This document shows positions 8,499-17,901 of a stretch of 64,000 nt of DNA, one piece after another (within the stretch, counting starts at the first letter, position 1; every line of letters begins with the position of its first letter). Where the stretch lies: NCBI RefSeq assembly GCF_012978815.1, contig NZ_LIWR01000001.1, positions 95,168-159,167 of the forward strand, in the 5' to 3' direction. The position numbers and the translations under genes are program-made. The notes below the pieces were generated by a model, which searched no databases, was not told the origin of the DNA, and saw nothing but the letters and a program-made list of their open reading frames with translations. The DNA is from Campylobacter sp. RM16189 (GTDB taxonomy: Bacteria; Campylobacterota; Campylobacteria; Campylobacterales; Campylobacteraceae).

Positions 8499-9581
8499 TT
8501 ATCCATTCTTTCTAGCAAATTCGTTCATAAACTCAACCAAAGTTTTCACATCATTTAGGCTCACTACGTTATAAATTGAAGCACGAATTCCGCCCAAATG
8601 ACGGTGTCCTTTAAGCCCTAGCATTCCCGCCTTTTCCGCCTCGGCAACAAAAATAGGCTCAAGCTCGGCATTTGCGGCAATATTGTAGCTTACATTCATA
8701 ACCGAGCGATCAGTCTTCCTTGCATGCCCCTTATAAAATCCTTTAGAATTATCAATAGCATCATACAGTAAAGCCGCCTTTGCCGCATTTCTCTCTTTTG
8801 CGGCTACAAGACCGCCCTGCTCAAGCAGCCATCCCATAGTAAGATCAAGAAGATAGATGCCAAATGTCGGAGGAGTATTATATAGCGACTTGGCGTCTGT
8901 ATGAGTTTTATATCTAAGCATGGTAGGCACTCTATCGTTATCAAGACGCTCGGCAAGATCTTTGCGAATTATTACTACTGTCACACCGCTTGGGCCGGCA
9001 TTTTTTTGCGCCCCTCCATACAATAGACCAATATCTGTAAAATCAAGAGGTTCTGAAAAAAAGTCACTACTAGCATCTATGACAAGCGGTGCCTTGCTCT
9101 TTGGAAGGCTTTTATACTGAGTGCCGTAAATTGTATTATTTGTGCAAATATAAGCATAATCTGCATCATCGCTAAATTTTATATTCTCCGGGATGCGGTC
9201 AAATTTCGTATCTTCAGAGCTTGCAACAACTTTATGATTTATACCAAGAAGTTTGGCTTCTTTTATGGCTTTATTGGTCCATACTCCGGTATTTACATAC
9301 TCTGCTGTTCCGCCCATAGATAAATTTAAAGGCACCATCGCAAACTGCAAATGCGCTCCGCCTTGCAAAAATAAAATTTCATACTCATCGCCAAAGCCGT
9401 AAAGCTTCCTTATCTTATCCATCGCCCCAAAATGAACCTCTTCAAATGTTTTGCTCCTATGGCTTATCTCCATTATAGAAAAGCCATTGTTTTGGTAGCT
9501 TATAAGCTCTTTTTGAGCATGTTCCAATACACTTAGAGGTAGTCCGCTTGGTCCTGCGCTAAAATTTATCTTTCTATTCAC
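8499..9581 (-). CDS. serC: Phosphoserine aminotransferase
   Basis: 360 residues, full length. SerC makes 3-phosphoserine from 3-phosphohydroxypyruvate and glutamate, and the homologous reaction in pyridoxal phosphate synthesis. The start [14 protein letters not shown], the PLP-binding lysine in [12 protein letters not shown] and the C-terminal [14 protein letters not shown] are family signatures. It works before SerB, whose gene is elsewhere in this window (28274-28897). It is transcribed alone, divergent from the CYTH-CHAD gene. Confidence 0.97.
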   Translation of the reverse strand: MNRKINFSAGPSGLPLSVLEHAQKELISYQNNGFSIMEISHRSKTFEEVHFGAMDKIRKLYGFGDEYEILFLQGGAHLQFAMVPLNLSMGGTAEYVNTGVWTNKAIKEAKLLGINHKVVASSEDTKFDRIPENIKFSDDADYAYICTNNTIYGTQYKSLPKSKAPLVIDASSDFFSEPLDFTDIGLLYGGAQKNAGPSGVTVVIIRKDLAERLDNDRVPTMLRYKTHTDAKSLYNTPPTFGIYLLDLTMGWLLEQGGLVAAKERNAAKAALLYDAIDNSKGFYKGHARKTDRSVMNVSYNIAANAELEPIFVAEAEKAGMLGLKGHRHLGGIRASIYNVVSLNDVKTLVEFMNEFARKNG

Positions 9582-9678
9582 GAAAACTCCTTTAAAATTT
9601 TCTATAATTTATCACAATTTGAGTTAAAAATTAATTTCATAAGACTAAAATCGCAAATTTACAATTTAAGCTAGCTTT

Positions 9679-9687
9679 TGATACAAT
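9679..9687 (+). promoter_or_regulatory. Probable -10 region for the CYTH-CHAD/ubiE/xseA unit
   Basis: TGATACAAT (extended -10 form with TACAAT at 9682-9687), 25 bases before the TTG start of the CYTH-CHAD gene. The AAGGAG ribosome site is at 9700-9705. Confidence 0.5.
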
Positions 9688-9711
9688 TAAAAATAGTTTA
9701 AGGAGCTATAT

Positions 9712-11139
9712 TTGGTCTTAGAGATAGAACGTAAATTTGTATTAGACGGTATTTTAGCTATTAATGCTCTTAAAAGAGATGGTATTTTACTAGATAGCAA
9801 AAATGTAATGCAGTTTTATACCAAAATCACACCCCTTGAAGAGATTAGATTTCGTAAATCAGAAAATAATCTTACCATGACTAAAAAAATCGGAAAAGGA
9901 ATGGTAAGGCAAGAATTTGAAGAGATTTGCGATGAAAAATCATACAAAAAAGCTTTTAAAAACTCTATAGCAATGCCAATAGAAAAAGATAGATTTGAGT
10001 TTAAGATAAATAATCTCCCTGCAAATATCGATATTTACAAAGGCGCATTAGAAGGATTAGTTACGCTTGAAATAGAATTTTTAAAAGTAGAGGATGCAAA
10101 TAATTTTATAATGCCTGATTTTTTAGCCAATCATATCACATCTGAAATCACTGAAGACGAACGATACAAAAATAAAAATTTAGCTCTATTTGGTATACCG
10201 GATATGAAATTTGATGTTAAAAAAGCATTAGAAATTTTAGATACAAACAAAGATATAAAGCTGTCTTTTCCGAGCTCAATTCGTTCAATAGATGCTGCAA
10301 GAGTGCTATTTTTTCAAATTTATAAATTTATAGAATTTCATAAAGAAGAGTATCTAAAAACAAGTAATGAAGAGGAGCTTCATCAGATAAGAGTAAATCT
10401 ACGCAAAACACGTTCTTTACTTAAACTATTAAATAAAATTTTTGATGAGAAGCTAACGGTTCATTTTAGTAAAAATTTTAAAGTTCTAGCCAACTCTACT
10501 AATACAAAACGAGATATAGACGTATTTTTAGAGTTTTTAAAAAAACAAAAAAAAGCCAAAACAATAACTCAAATTTTAGAAAATATAAAAAATAGACAAA
10601 ACGACGAAATAAAAGCTATATTAAGCAGTCTTCAAAGCAATGAAATTTTTAGGGATTGGGAGATATTTTTAAAAGAGGATAGCGATTTTTACAAAGGCGA
10701 AGACTACGATAAGCCTATTAAAAAAATTGTAGCAAAGGCAATTAGAACTCAAATTTTAAAGTTAAAAAAAGATCTTTTAATGCTTAATAGTGATCGAGAA
10801 AACGCTATTTTCCACGAAACAAGAATAGAGCTAAAGAGGCTTAGATATCTATTTGAAAACTTCATCGATCTCTTTGCAATTAGATCTCTTGAAAAATGCA
10901 AAGATAGAGCAAAAGAGATTCAAGAGCTCTTTGGTGACTTGCAAGATAGAGATATATGGTTACTTATCTTAGATAATATTGAAAAAGAGCAAGGCATTGA
11001 CGATCAAGCAATAGCAAAATTGAAAAGTAAAATTTACAAGCAAATTTTTAAGATAAGAGATGAGATTTTAAAAGAAAAGATAAAATTTATTAAAAATTTA
11101 AGCAAAGTTTCCAAAAATTTAAAAATTTATTACAACTAG
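9712..11139 (+). CDS. CYTH-CHAD domain protein (polyphosphate-related)
   Basis: 475 residues, TTG start with AAGGAG just upstream. Residues 1-160 are a CYTH triphosphate-tunnel domain with the hallmark EIERK (ExExK) at residues 4-8 and alternating acidic and basic beta strands. Residues about 185-475 are a CHAD helical domain with the conserved His/Arg/Lys motifs ELHQIRVNLRKTRSLLKL and FHETRIELKRLRYLFENF, which bind polyphosphate in characterised proteins. The pairing suggests a triphosphatase or polyphosphate-binding protein of the YgiF type. It is followed 9 bases later by ubiE. The real substrate is unknown. Confidence 0.85.
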   Translation: MVLEIERKFVLDGILAINALKRDGILLDSKNVMQFYTKITPLEEIRFRKSENNLTMTKKIGKGMVRQEFEEICDEKSYKKAFKNSIAMPIEKDRFEFKINNLPANIDIYKGALEGLVTLEIEFLKVEDANNFIMPDFLANHITSEITEDERYKNKNLALFGIPDMKFDVKKALEILDTNKDIKLSFPSSIRSIDAARVLFFQIYKFIEFHKEEYLKTSNEEELHQIRVNLRKTRSLLKLLNKIFDEKLTVHFSKNFKVLANSTNTKRDIDVFLEFLKKQKKAKTITQILENIKNRQNDEIKAILSSLQSNEIFRDWEIFLKEDSDFYKGEDYDKPIKKIVAKAIRTQILKLKKDLLMLNSDRENAIFHETRIELKRLRYLFENFIDLFAIRSLEKCKDRAKEIQELFGDLQDRDIWLLILDNIEKEQGIDDQAIAKLKSKIYKQIFKIRDEILKEKIKFIKNLSKVSKNLKIYYN

Positions 11140-11148
11140 AGAAAGAGA

Positions 11149-11865
11149 ATGCAAAAACAAGAAAAAATAGTTCAGATGTTTAATGAAATTGCTCCGACTT
11201 ACGACCTTGCAAACAGAGTTTTGAGTATGGGTGTAGATATTAGGTGGCGTAAGATAGCCTGCAAAATAGTGCTTGAAAAATTCAAAAATCAAAGTATAAA
11301 CATAGTCGATGTCGCATGCGGCACCGGTGATATGATGGGTTTTTGGAAAAATATGGCAAATAAATTTAATGTGAAAATCAACTCTTTGACAGGCATAGAC
11401 CCATCAAGTGGTATGCTTGAAGTTGCTAAGCAAAAATTTCCAGAGTTTAAATTCATAGAGGCTCTGGCAACTAATACATCATTAGATGATGCAAGCACAA
11501 ATGTATTAAGTATAAGTTACGGAATTAGAAATGTGGTCGAAAGAGAGGCTGCGCTAAAAGAATTTAATAGAATATTAAAAAATGGCGGATATATCGTTGT
11601 TTTAGAGTTCACAAAAAGAAAAAAATCTGGCTTTCTAACAAAAATAAGAGATTTTTATCTAAGTAAAATTTTGCCTAAGATAGGTGGATTTATATCTAAA
11701 AACCAAGAGGCCTACGAGTATCTGCCAAGCTCCATAGAAAATTTCTTAGACACCGAAAGCTTTGTGGATGAGTTGCGAAAAGCGGGATTTGAAATCGAAG
11801 TTTGTAAAAGTTTTTCGATGGATATTTCTACACTTTTTGTAGCCAGGAAATTTAAAAATTGCTAA
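11149..11865 (+). CDS. ubiE: Demethylmenaquinone C-methyltransferase
   Basis: 238 residues, class I SAM methyltransferase. It carries out the C-methylation that completes menaquinone. Signatures include the N-terminal VQMFNEIAPTYDLANRVLSMG, the SAM-binding VDVACGTGDM (motif I), and the SISYGIRNV stretch typical of UbiE/MenG. Campylobacters use menaquinone rather than ubiquinone, so menaquinone is the likely substrate. It belongs with the UbiA-family prenyltransferase gene at 56851. Its last 7 bases overlap xseA. Confidence 0.94.
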   Translation: MQKQEKIVQMFNEIAPTYDLANRVLSMGVDIRWRKIACKIVLEKFKNQSINIVDVACGTGDMMGFWKNMANKFNVKINSLTGIDPSSGMLEVAKQKFPEFKFIEALATNTSLDDASTNVLSISYGIRNVVEREAALKEFNRILKNGGYIVVLEFTKRKKSGFLTKIRDFYLSKILPKIGGFISKNQEAYEYLPSSIENFLDTESFVDELRKAGFEIEVCKSFSMDISTLFVARKFKNC

Positions 11866-13022
11866 GCGTAAGCGAACTAAACGAGCAGGCTAAAACCCTG
11901 CTTGAAACGACATTTTCATACGTTGAGGTAGAAGGAGAAATCTCTAGACTTACCAAACATGCCTCAGGACACTGGTATTTTACGCTAAAAGATGCCAAAG
12001 CCTCAATTTCTGCGGTAATTTATAAATTTAACAATGAAAAGCTGAAATTTGATATAAAAGACGGCATGAAAGTTATAATTTATGGCAAAATTTCCCTCTA
12101 CTCCCCGAGTGGTAGCTATCAGCTTATAGCCACTTCTATTAGACCGAGCGGAGATGGAGAGCTTGAGCTCGCATTCAAGCAGCTTAAAGAGAGGCTTGAA
12201 AAAGAAGGGCTTTTTGAAATTTCAAATAAAAAAAGTCTGCCTAAATTTCCTAAAAAAATAGGCATCATAACCTCTAAAACCTCAGCAGCTCTACAAGATA
12301 TGCTAAAAATTATCAATCAAAGATGGATACTTAGTGAAATTTTCATATTCGACTCATTAACTCAAGGCGAAAACGCCCCAAAGGCTCTTATAAAAGCTCT
12401 TAAAAAGGCTGATAGCTACGGACTTGACGTAATAGTCTTGGCTAGAGGAGGCGGAAGCAGAGAGGATCTATGGTGCTTTAACGATGAATGCTTGGCACGT
12501 GAAATTTATATATCTAAAACACCTATAATAAGCGCGATAGGACACGAGATAGACTATGTTATCACAGATTTTGTGGCTGATTTTAGAGCACCCACTCCAA
12601 GTGCCGCTATGACTTCACTACTTCCGGATATGAATGAATTTATGCAGATGATAGATAGATACTTAGATGCAATTGATATAGCGATTAAAAGAGTGTTTGA
12701 GCGCAAAGAAAGCAGTTTAAATATGCTTAAAAACCGTCTATCAAAGCAAATTTTAGAACAAAAAATAGATCACAAATATCAAATTTTAAATAATTTAAAT
12801 TTAAAACTAAAAAATGCTCTAAATCTAAAAATACTAAAATTTGAGAATCAAATATCGATTCTAAATAAAAGCTTTATGCAACAAGAGGGGTTTTTTGATC
12901 AAATTTCATCATTTGTAAGAGTTTTAAAAGATGGCAAAATGACCAATTTAAACGAGTTAAAAAAAGATGATGAGGTTATCTTAAGTTCAATTGCAACGAC
13001 TAAAAAAGCAAAAATTTTATAA
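11859..13022 (+). CDS. xseA: Exodeoxyribonuclease VII large subunit
   Basis: 387 residues with a TTG start that overlaps the ubiE end by 7 bases. An N-terminal OB-fold (VEGEISRLTKHASGHWYFTLKDA) binds single-stranded DNA. The central catalytic block contains IGIITSKTSAALQD, ARGGGSREDLW and SAIGHEIDYVITDFVAD, and the C-terminal third is a long coiled coil. ExoVII degrades single-stranded DNA from both ends together with the small subunit XseB, which is not in this window. The gene is followed immediately by a decayed reading frame. Confidence 0.96.
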   Translation: MLSVSELNEQAKTLLETTFSYVEVEGEISRLTKHASGHWYFTLKDAKASISAVIYKFNNEKLKFDIKDGMKVIIYGKISLYSPSGSYQLIATSIRPSGDGELELAFKQLKERLEKEGLFEISNKKSLPKFPKKIGIITSKTSAALQDMLKIINQRWILSEIFIFDSLTQGENAPKALIKALKKADSYGLDVIVLARGGGSREDLWCFNDECLAREIYISKTPIISAIGHEIDYVITDFVADFRAPTPSAAMTSLLPDMNEFMQMIDRYLDAIDIAIKRVFERKESSLNMLKNRLSKQILEQKIDHKYQILNNLNLKLKNALNLKILKFENQISILNKSFMQQEGFFDQISSFVRVLKDGKMTNLNELKKDDEVILSSIATTKKAKIL

Positions 13023-13042
13023 TTTCTATCATATAAATTAAG

Positions 13043-13493
13043 ATGAAATTAGCAGAAGCTCTAATTCTACACTCCGATCTACAAAAACGAATCAAACAGC
13101 TTCACATTAGACTAAACAATAATGCCAAAGTTCAATAAAATGATACTCCTCCAAAAGAACTCTCAAGGGAGCTTAATGAGAATACAGAAGAGTTAAATTT
13201 ATTAATTAAGAAGATAAATAAGACAAATTGCGAAGCTCAAATTGAAGGGGTAGCCTTAGTGGATTTGATAGCGGATCGTGACACTTTGGGGTTAAAAGTA
13301 AATATACTTAAAAATTTCATCGCAACTGCCAGCCAGAAGATAGATATGTATTCTAATAAATAGATTAAGATCTTAAGCAGTGTTGATGTGTCAAGCCTGC
13401 AAAAAACAGATCGACAGGATATCAAAGGAGATAAGACAGATCGACACTAAACTACAGATGGCAAATTGGCAAATAGACTTAATAGAAAAATAG
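13043..13493 (+). pseudogene. Decayed DIP1984/DUF6847-family gene
   Basis: From ATG 13043 the frame reads MKLAEALILHSDLQKRI and meets TAA at 13136. The same frame continues with recognisable sequence (ADRDTLGLKVNILKNF, ASQKIDMYSNK) to a TAG at 13361. After IKILSSVDVSSLQK a +1 shift near 13399 is needed to read QIDRISKEIRQIDTKLQMAN up to TAG 13491-13493. The restored protein of about 150 residues follows the coiled-coil pattern of the DIP1984 family, a small conserved protein of unknown function. Two stops and a frameshift show it is non-functional. The family name is from memory of the sequence pattern. Confidence 0.75.
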
Positions 13494-13730
13494 AAAATTT
13501 TGGATGTAGGTATTAAAAGGCGAGTATAATTTTTTGGCAAAGATGGCACGGAGAAGCTATAGTAAAGACAGTAATCCTAGTACATTAAAAAGTGTAATGT
13601 AAATGCGTAATATCACTACCATATACTGATTTTGATACCGAGGGCGGGTTTGGGGCTAAAAATTTAAATCAAAATATTAAAGAAAGCGATATGGGTGAGA
13701 GCCTCTCACCCTAATTAAGAGATACTAGAA
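13494..13730. other. Non-coding stretch between the pseudogene and perR
   Basis: No open frame of convincing length is present. Short readable scraps, such as one reading PYTDFDTEGGFGAKNLNQN up to a stop at the perR-side hairpin, hint at further gene decay but match nothing I recognise. A TATAAT occurs near 13533 with no gene behind it. Confidence 0.5.
13693..13711 (-). terminator. Hairpin downstream of perR, possible terminator
   Basis: A perfect 8-bp stem GGGTGAGA / TCTCACCC with a 3-base loop, 20 bases past the perR stop. The tract after it on the minus strand is only moderately T-rich (CTTTCTTTAATATTTTG beginning 5 bases on), so termination is plausible but not assured. Confidence 0.45.
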
Positions 13731-14144
13731 TTATTTATTACAGTATTTACAATTTTTTACAGTTACTAGTACATTTAGTTTTTCAACGAAATTTCCGAGC
13801 TTTTTCTCTAAATTTTCCTTATATTCGTCAAGTAAGGCATCATTGTAGCTCATATCGCTTACTTCGCCACAACCTTGACAAACAACGTGTATATGAGGAT
13901 GCTCAAAGATATCGTATTTAGCCTTTTGATTTGGCATATTAACCTCTACTACCAATCCCTCGTCTTTTAGTGTATTTAGGTTTTTATACACGGTAGCTAA
14001 CGATACAGATGGATTTTCAACCAAAATTTCCTCATATAGCTCATCTATAGTAGGATGCATATGACGATCTAGAATTTTCAAGACGCTGATTCTTTGTGGA
14101 GTGGCTTTTAGTCCGCGCTCTTTTAGTAAATTTATATAATTCAT
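13731..14144 (-). CDS. perR: Fur-family peroxide regulator PerR
   Basis: 137 residues. The N-terminal winged helix includes LKATPQRISVLKIL and SVSLATVYKNLNTL. The metal sites are visible: the HPHIHVVCQGCG regulatory and zinc region with a CxxC pair, and CKYC near the C-terminus. It resembles Campylobacter PerR as I remember it more closely than Fur: short, no N-terminal extension. PerR represses peroxide-defence genes such as ahpC and katA with iron or manganese and is inactivated by histidine oxidation. It sits just downstream of dxs on the same strand, as in C. jejuni. Confidence 0.88.
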   Translation of the reverse strand: MNYINLLKERGLKATPQRISVLKILDRHMHPTIDELYEEILVENPSVSLATVYKNLNTLKDEGLVVEVNMPNQKAKYDIFEHPHIHVVCQGCGEVSDMSYNDALLDEYKENLEKKLGNFVEKLNVLVTVKNCKYCNK

Positions 14145-14206
14145 ATAACTCCCTTTTAATTTTTTCTAACTATACAAAAAAATTATTTAAAAGTTCTTTA
14201 TACTTA

Positions 14207-16045
14207 TTAATATAAATTATCTTTTAGTATTTTTTCAGAAATACTATGCGGATCTAGCCCTAATCCCTTCTCAACTTCACTTGTATTACCATGCTCTATA
14301 AATTTATCTCCATACTCAAAACTAATAACTCTCACATCATATATAGCTTCATCTTGTAAAAATGCGCTTAAAATTTCAGCTACTCCGCCCTTTTTAGCAC
14401 TATCTGAGAAAACATACCAAACCTTTTTATCCTTGGCTAAATCCAACAAAAGCTCTCTGTCAAGCGGTTTTACGAATACCAAATCCACAAGAGTCGGATT
14501 AAATTTATCCCCTAAGGCCTTTTTGACCAAATTTGCACGCCCTACTCCATTTCCATATCCTATAAACGCCACTTTTGAATCTGTTTTAGATAAAATTTCA
14601 CTTTTGCCAAATTTAATCTCTTTTGACTCAAATTCCCCATCTTCTAGCAAGAAGCTTCCTCGAGGATATCTAAATGCACAAGCCCCTTGATGTTTGTAGG
14701 CATATTCCATTATCATTTTAAAATTATCCGCGGATCTTGGAGCAAAAATAGTCATATTTGGTATCACATTAAGGTAGCCTACGTCAAAGGCTCCCTGATG
14801 AGTCTCTCCATCCTCTCCTACTATTCCTGCTCTATCCATAGCGAAAACTACATTTAGATTCATAATACAAGCATCGTGTATGACCTGATCAAAGGCACGT
14901 TGAAGGAATGTCGAATATATAGCGATAAAAGGCTTAAATCCCTCTTTTGCCATAGCTGCCATAGATGTTACCGCGTGCTGCTCTGCTATCGCAACATCCC
15001 AAAAACGCTCAGGAAATTTCTCAATAAGCGCATCCATGCCCGTTCCGGTAGGCATTGCCGCAGTTACTCCAACCACATTTTCATACTTTTGTGCAAGTTC
15101 TAACAAATTCTCTGAAAAGAGCGCAGTGGCTGATTTTGGCGCACTTTTTTTAATACTCTCACCACTTTTTAGATCAAATGGTCCAACTCCGTGCCAGTTA
15201 GCATAGTGACCTTCAGCCTTCTCATATCCCTTGCCTTTTAGAGTTTGGGCATGGACAATAACCGGCTTTTTCATAACCTTTGCCACTTCAAATGCATCTA
15301 TCACAGCTCTTATATCATGCCCATCTACAGGGCCTATATACTCAAGCCCAAGCTCCTCAAAAAACATGCCAGGAGTTATGAGACGTATTCCCTCTTCCAT
15401 CCTGCGCGCCATATATGCTGCTCCATCAGGCATATAGCTCAAAAATTTTTCAACTCTACTTTTAAATTTCTGATATGGCTGACCTGCCATCATCTGGCTT
15501 AAATACTTACTAAGCGCTCCTATAGGCTTACTTATGCTCATCTCGTTATCGTTTAGGATTATCACACAGGGATATTTTCTATCGCCAAGCTCATTTAAAG
15601 CCTCATAAGCCATTCCGGCACTCATAGAGCCATCGCCTATTAGAACTACTGGCAAACGATCTTCGTTTTTAAGCCTTATAGCCTTTGCGGCACCTACGGC
15701 CAAAGATATTGAAGTGGAGCTATGACCTGCTATAAAATAGTCATATTTACTCTCATTTGGTTTAGTATATCCACTTATACCGCCAAATTTACGCAAACTA
15801 TCAAAGTTATCCCAGCGATTTGTTAGAAGCTTATGAGCATAGCTTTGATGACTAACATCAAAGATAAACGGGTCTTTTTCTTTGTCAAATACATAGTGCA
15901 TAGCTACTATAAGCTCAACTGCACCAATATTTGAGCTAAGATGCCCTCCATTTTTACTGACGGTATCTAAAATTTTGCCTCTTATCTTATTACAAAGCTC
16001 CTCAAGCTCTTCTGTTTTCATAGATTTCAAATTTATATCATTCAT
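14207..16045 (-). CDS. dxs: 1-deoxy-D-xylulose-5-phosphate synthase
   Basis: 612 residues, full length. Dxs condenses pyruvate and glyceraldehyde-3-phosphate to start the MEP isoprenoid route and also feeds thiamine and pyridoxal synthesis. The thiamine-diphosphate fold shows GHSSTSIS, GDGSMSAGMAYEALN with the metal-binding motif ending in NDNEMSIS, and the catalytic segment VAIAEQHAVTSMAAMA. It starts 3 bases after fliH and is the last gene of the long rplY-to-dxs operon. Confidence 0.97.
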   Translation of the reverse strand: MNDINLKSMKTEELEELCNKIRGKILDTVSKNGGHLSSNIGAVELIVAMHYVFDKEKDPFIFDVSHQSYAHKLLTNRWDNFDSLRKFGGISGYTKPNESKYDYFIAGHSSTSISLAVGAAKAIRLKNEDRLPVVLIGDGSMSAGMAYEALNELGDRKYPCVIILNDNEMSISKPIGALSKYLSQMMAGQPYQKFKSRVEKFLSYMPDGAAYMARRMEEGIRLITPGMFFEELGLEYIGPVDGHDIRAVIDAFEVAKVMKKPVIVHAQTLKGKGYEKAEGHYANWHGVGPFDLKSGESIKKSAPKSATALFSENLLELAQKYENVVGVTAAMPTGTGMDALIEKFPERFWDVAIAEQHAVTSMAAMAKEGFKPFIAIYSTFLQRAFDQVIHDACIMNLNVVFAMDRAGIVGEDGETHQGAFDVGYLNVIPNMTIFAPRSADNFKMIMEYAYKHQGACAFRYPRGSFLLEDGEFESKEIKFGKSEILSKTDSKVAFIGYGNGVGRANLVKKALGDKFNPTLVDLVFVKPLDRELLLDLAKDKKVWYVFSDSAKKGGVAEILSAFLQDEAIYDVRVISFEYGDKFIEHGNTSEVEKGLGLDPHSISEKILKDNLY

Positions 16046-16048
16046 ATA

Positions 16049-16873
16049 CTATTCGCCAATTATCCTTTTTATCTTTTCAAACCTAGCCTCAATGGTTCCA
16101 TCAAGATTTCCAGCATCGCTCATTACTATAACACCACCGACATTTATAGCTTCATCAGCTACAATTTCTATGTTTTCGCTGGCTCCAAACTGCTCTTTTA
16201 AAAACTCAAAATCTTTGATACTAACTCTAATCTGTAGCTTTTTTGCCTCATTAAGCTCTTTTATTAAAGATTTTGCAAGCGAATAAGCGACACTTGATGA
16301 ATTTGATGAAATCTCTTTTTTTACAATCTCTTTTGCAATCTCAATCGCCGTATTTGATAGCTCATTTTCACTGGAGCTTAAAAAATCTTCAAATTTAGCA
16401 GCTTCACTATCTAGTTTAGTAACTGAATTTAGATATCTTGACTCAAGTGATTTTAATTCGCTATCAAATTTAGCTCTAGCCTCTTCAAAACCCTGTTTAA
16501 GTCCCTCTTCTTTGGCTCTTGTAGTTTCATTTTCAAGACGCTTTGCAAATTCACTCTCTTGATTTTCTATCTGCATTTGAAGTTTTATTATATTTCCAGA
16601 AAGCTCATCCGTGCGCTTTAAAAGCTCTTCTACGAAATTTGACTCTATTCTTGGATCTTGTGAAATCGGTATTTGTGGGCTATTTTTTACGGGATGATCA
16701 AAATTTGTAGCCAAATCGGCTCTATTTAAATTTTCAACATTGCTATGATTTTTATCTATGTGCTCATTTTCGTGGTTTTCATTGGTCTTTTTCTCTTGAC
16801 CTAAAACCTTAAATCTATAGCTCTCTACAAAATGACTTTTGGTCTCTTCGTTGGTTATTACGCTGCTTCTCAT
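16049..16873 (-). CDS. fliH: Flagellar export ATPase regulator FliH
   Basis: 274 residues. FliH binds and restrains the export ATPase FliI at the base of the flagellum. The first 90 residues are low-complexity and Asn/Glu-rich. A long coiled coil with Glu/Ala/Lys repeats (about 85-170) precedes a conserved C-terminal domain (AIEIAKEIVKKEISS... VGGVIVMSDAGNLDGTIEAR) shared with YscL/FliH. It overlaps the fliG end by 4 bases (ATGA) and is followed closely by dxs. Confidence 0.92.
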   Translation of the reverse strand: MRSSVITNEETKSHFVESYRFKVLGQEKKTNENHENEHIDKNHSNVENLNRADLATNFDHPVKNSPQIPISQDPRIESNFVEELLKRTDELSGNIIKLQMQIENQESEFAKRLENETTRAKEEGLKQGFEEARAKFDSELKSLESRYLNSVTKLDSEAAKFEDFLSSSENELSNTAIEIAKEIVKKEISSNSSSVAYSLAKSLIKELNEAKKLQIRVSIKDFEFLKEQFGASENIEIVADEAINVGGVIVMSDAGNLDGTIEARFEKIKRIIGE

Positions 16874-17901
16874 TCTATCATCTCTTCTGCCTCGCCGACT
16901 TGGAATACTCCTTGATCAGCCAGGGCTTGTACCTGTTCTACTATGCGGCGCTGAGCCTCTTCTACGTCTTTTACGCGAACGGCTCCGAGGTATTGCATCT
17001 CTTCTTTAAACGCTTCGCTTGCGCGCTGAGACATACTACCCATAAATTTCTCTTTAAGTGCATCTCCAGAACCCTTAAGGGCTATCATAAGATCCTTTTT
17101 GTCGACATTTTTAAGAATTTCTCTAATTGCTGTTTGATTAAGTGTATTAATATCTTCAAACGTAAACATAAGCTCTTTAATAGTAGTGGCAAGCTTATCA
17201 TCGACATCCTCGATATATTCGATAGTGGATTTTGAGGCCTTTTGACCAAGACGGTTAAGCACCTCCGCAACAGCTCTTGGACCGCCAACTTCAACCTTAT
17301 ACGAAGTAAGGCTTTCAAGTTTGCCTTCAAGCACTGTTGATACACGCTTGATCACAGATGGGCTAATATCGCCCAAATTCGCCATTCTAATCACAACCTC
17401 GCTTCTAAGTTCGTCCGACAAAAACGAAAGTGTCTCGGCGGCACTAGTCGGATCCATGTGTGCTAAAATCAAAGCGATGGTTTGAGGATGCTCTTTCATA
17501 ATAAAATCGGCAAGCTGTTGAGGTTTAATTTTAGTTAGATATCCAAAACTCTTTGAACTCTCCATGCTTTTTGCAAGCTTGTCAAGAATTTTTTGTGCAG
17601 TCTCAGGACCAAAGGTACGATAAAGAATCTCTTTGGCATACTCTAAGCCACCGCTTCTCATATATTGATTTGACTGCATTAGAGCGTAAAATTCCTCCAA
17701 AACGGCCGCTGCTACTTGTTTATCAACACTTTTTGCAGTCGCTATATATCTTGAAATTTCTGTGATAACATCAACTTCCATATGCGAAAATAAAAGAGTG
17801 GTGGCATCTTCTCCAAGCTGTATAAGCAGTATCGCAACTTTTTCAGGCATCGAGAGATCATCATAAGTCATCTTTTGTTGTTCGGTTAAGCTAGTCGCCA
17901 T
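16870..17901 (-). CDS. fliG: Flagellar motor switch protein FliG
   Basis: 343 residues. FliG forms the upper part of the C ring, joins FliF and transmits torque from the stator. The middle-domain EHPQTIALILAHM (EHPQ motif) and the C-terminal torque helix with charged residues (DKKDLMIALKGSGDALKEKFMGSMSQR, split over the ARMC domain) are visible. It shares one base with the fliF stop (TAATG) and overlaps fliH by 4 bases, so the three are surely co-translated. Confidence 0.97.
   Translation of the reverse strand: MATSLTEQQKMTYDDLSMPEKVAILLIQLGEDATTLLFSHMEVDVITEISRYIATAKSVDKQVAAAVLEEFYALMQSNQYMRSGGLEYAKEILYRTFGPETAQKILDKLAKSMESSKSFGYLTKIKPQQLADFIMKEHPQTIALILAHMDPTSAAETLSFLSDELRSEVVIRMANLGDISPSVIKRVSTVLEGKLESLTSYKVEVGGPRAVAEVLNRLGQKASKSTIEYIEDVDDKLATTIKELMFTFEDINTLNQTAIREILKNVDKKDLMIALKGSGDALKEKFMGSMSQRASEAFKEEMQYLGAVRVKDVEEAQRRIVEQVQALADQGVFQVGEAEEMIE

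Noticed and set aside
13693..13711. Hairpin before perR as a certain Rho-independent terminator
   Set aside because: The stem is perfect but no clear T-run follows on either strand, so it is listed only at moderate confidence.
14876..15103. 75-codon plus-strand open frame inside dxs
   Set aside because: It is antisense to a strongly conserved gene, has no ribosome site, and its residues show no family pattern.
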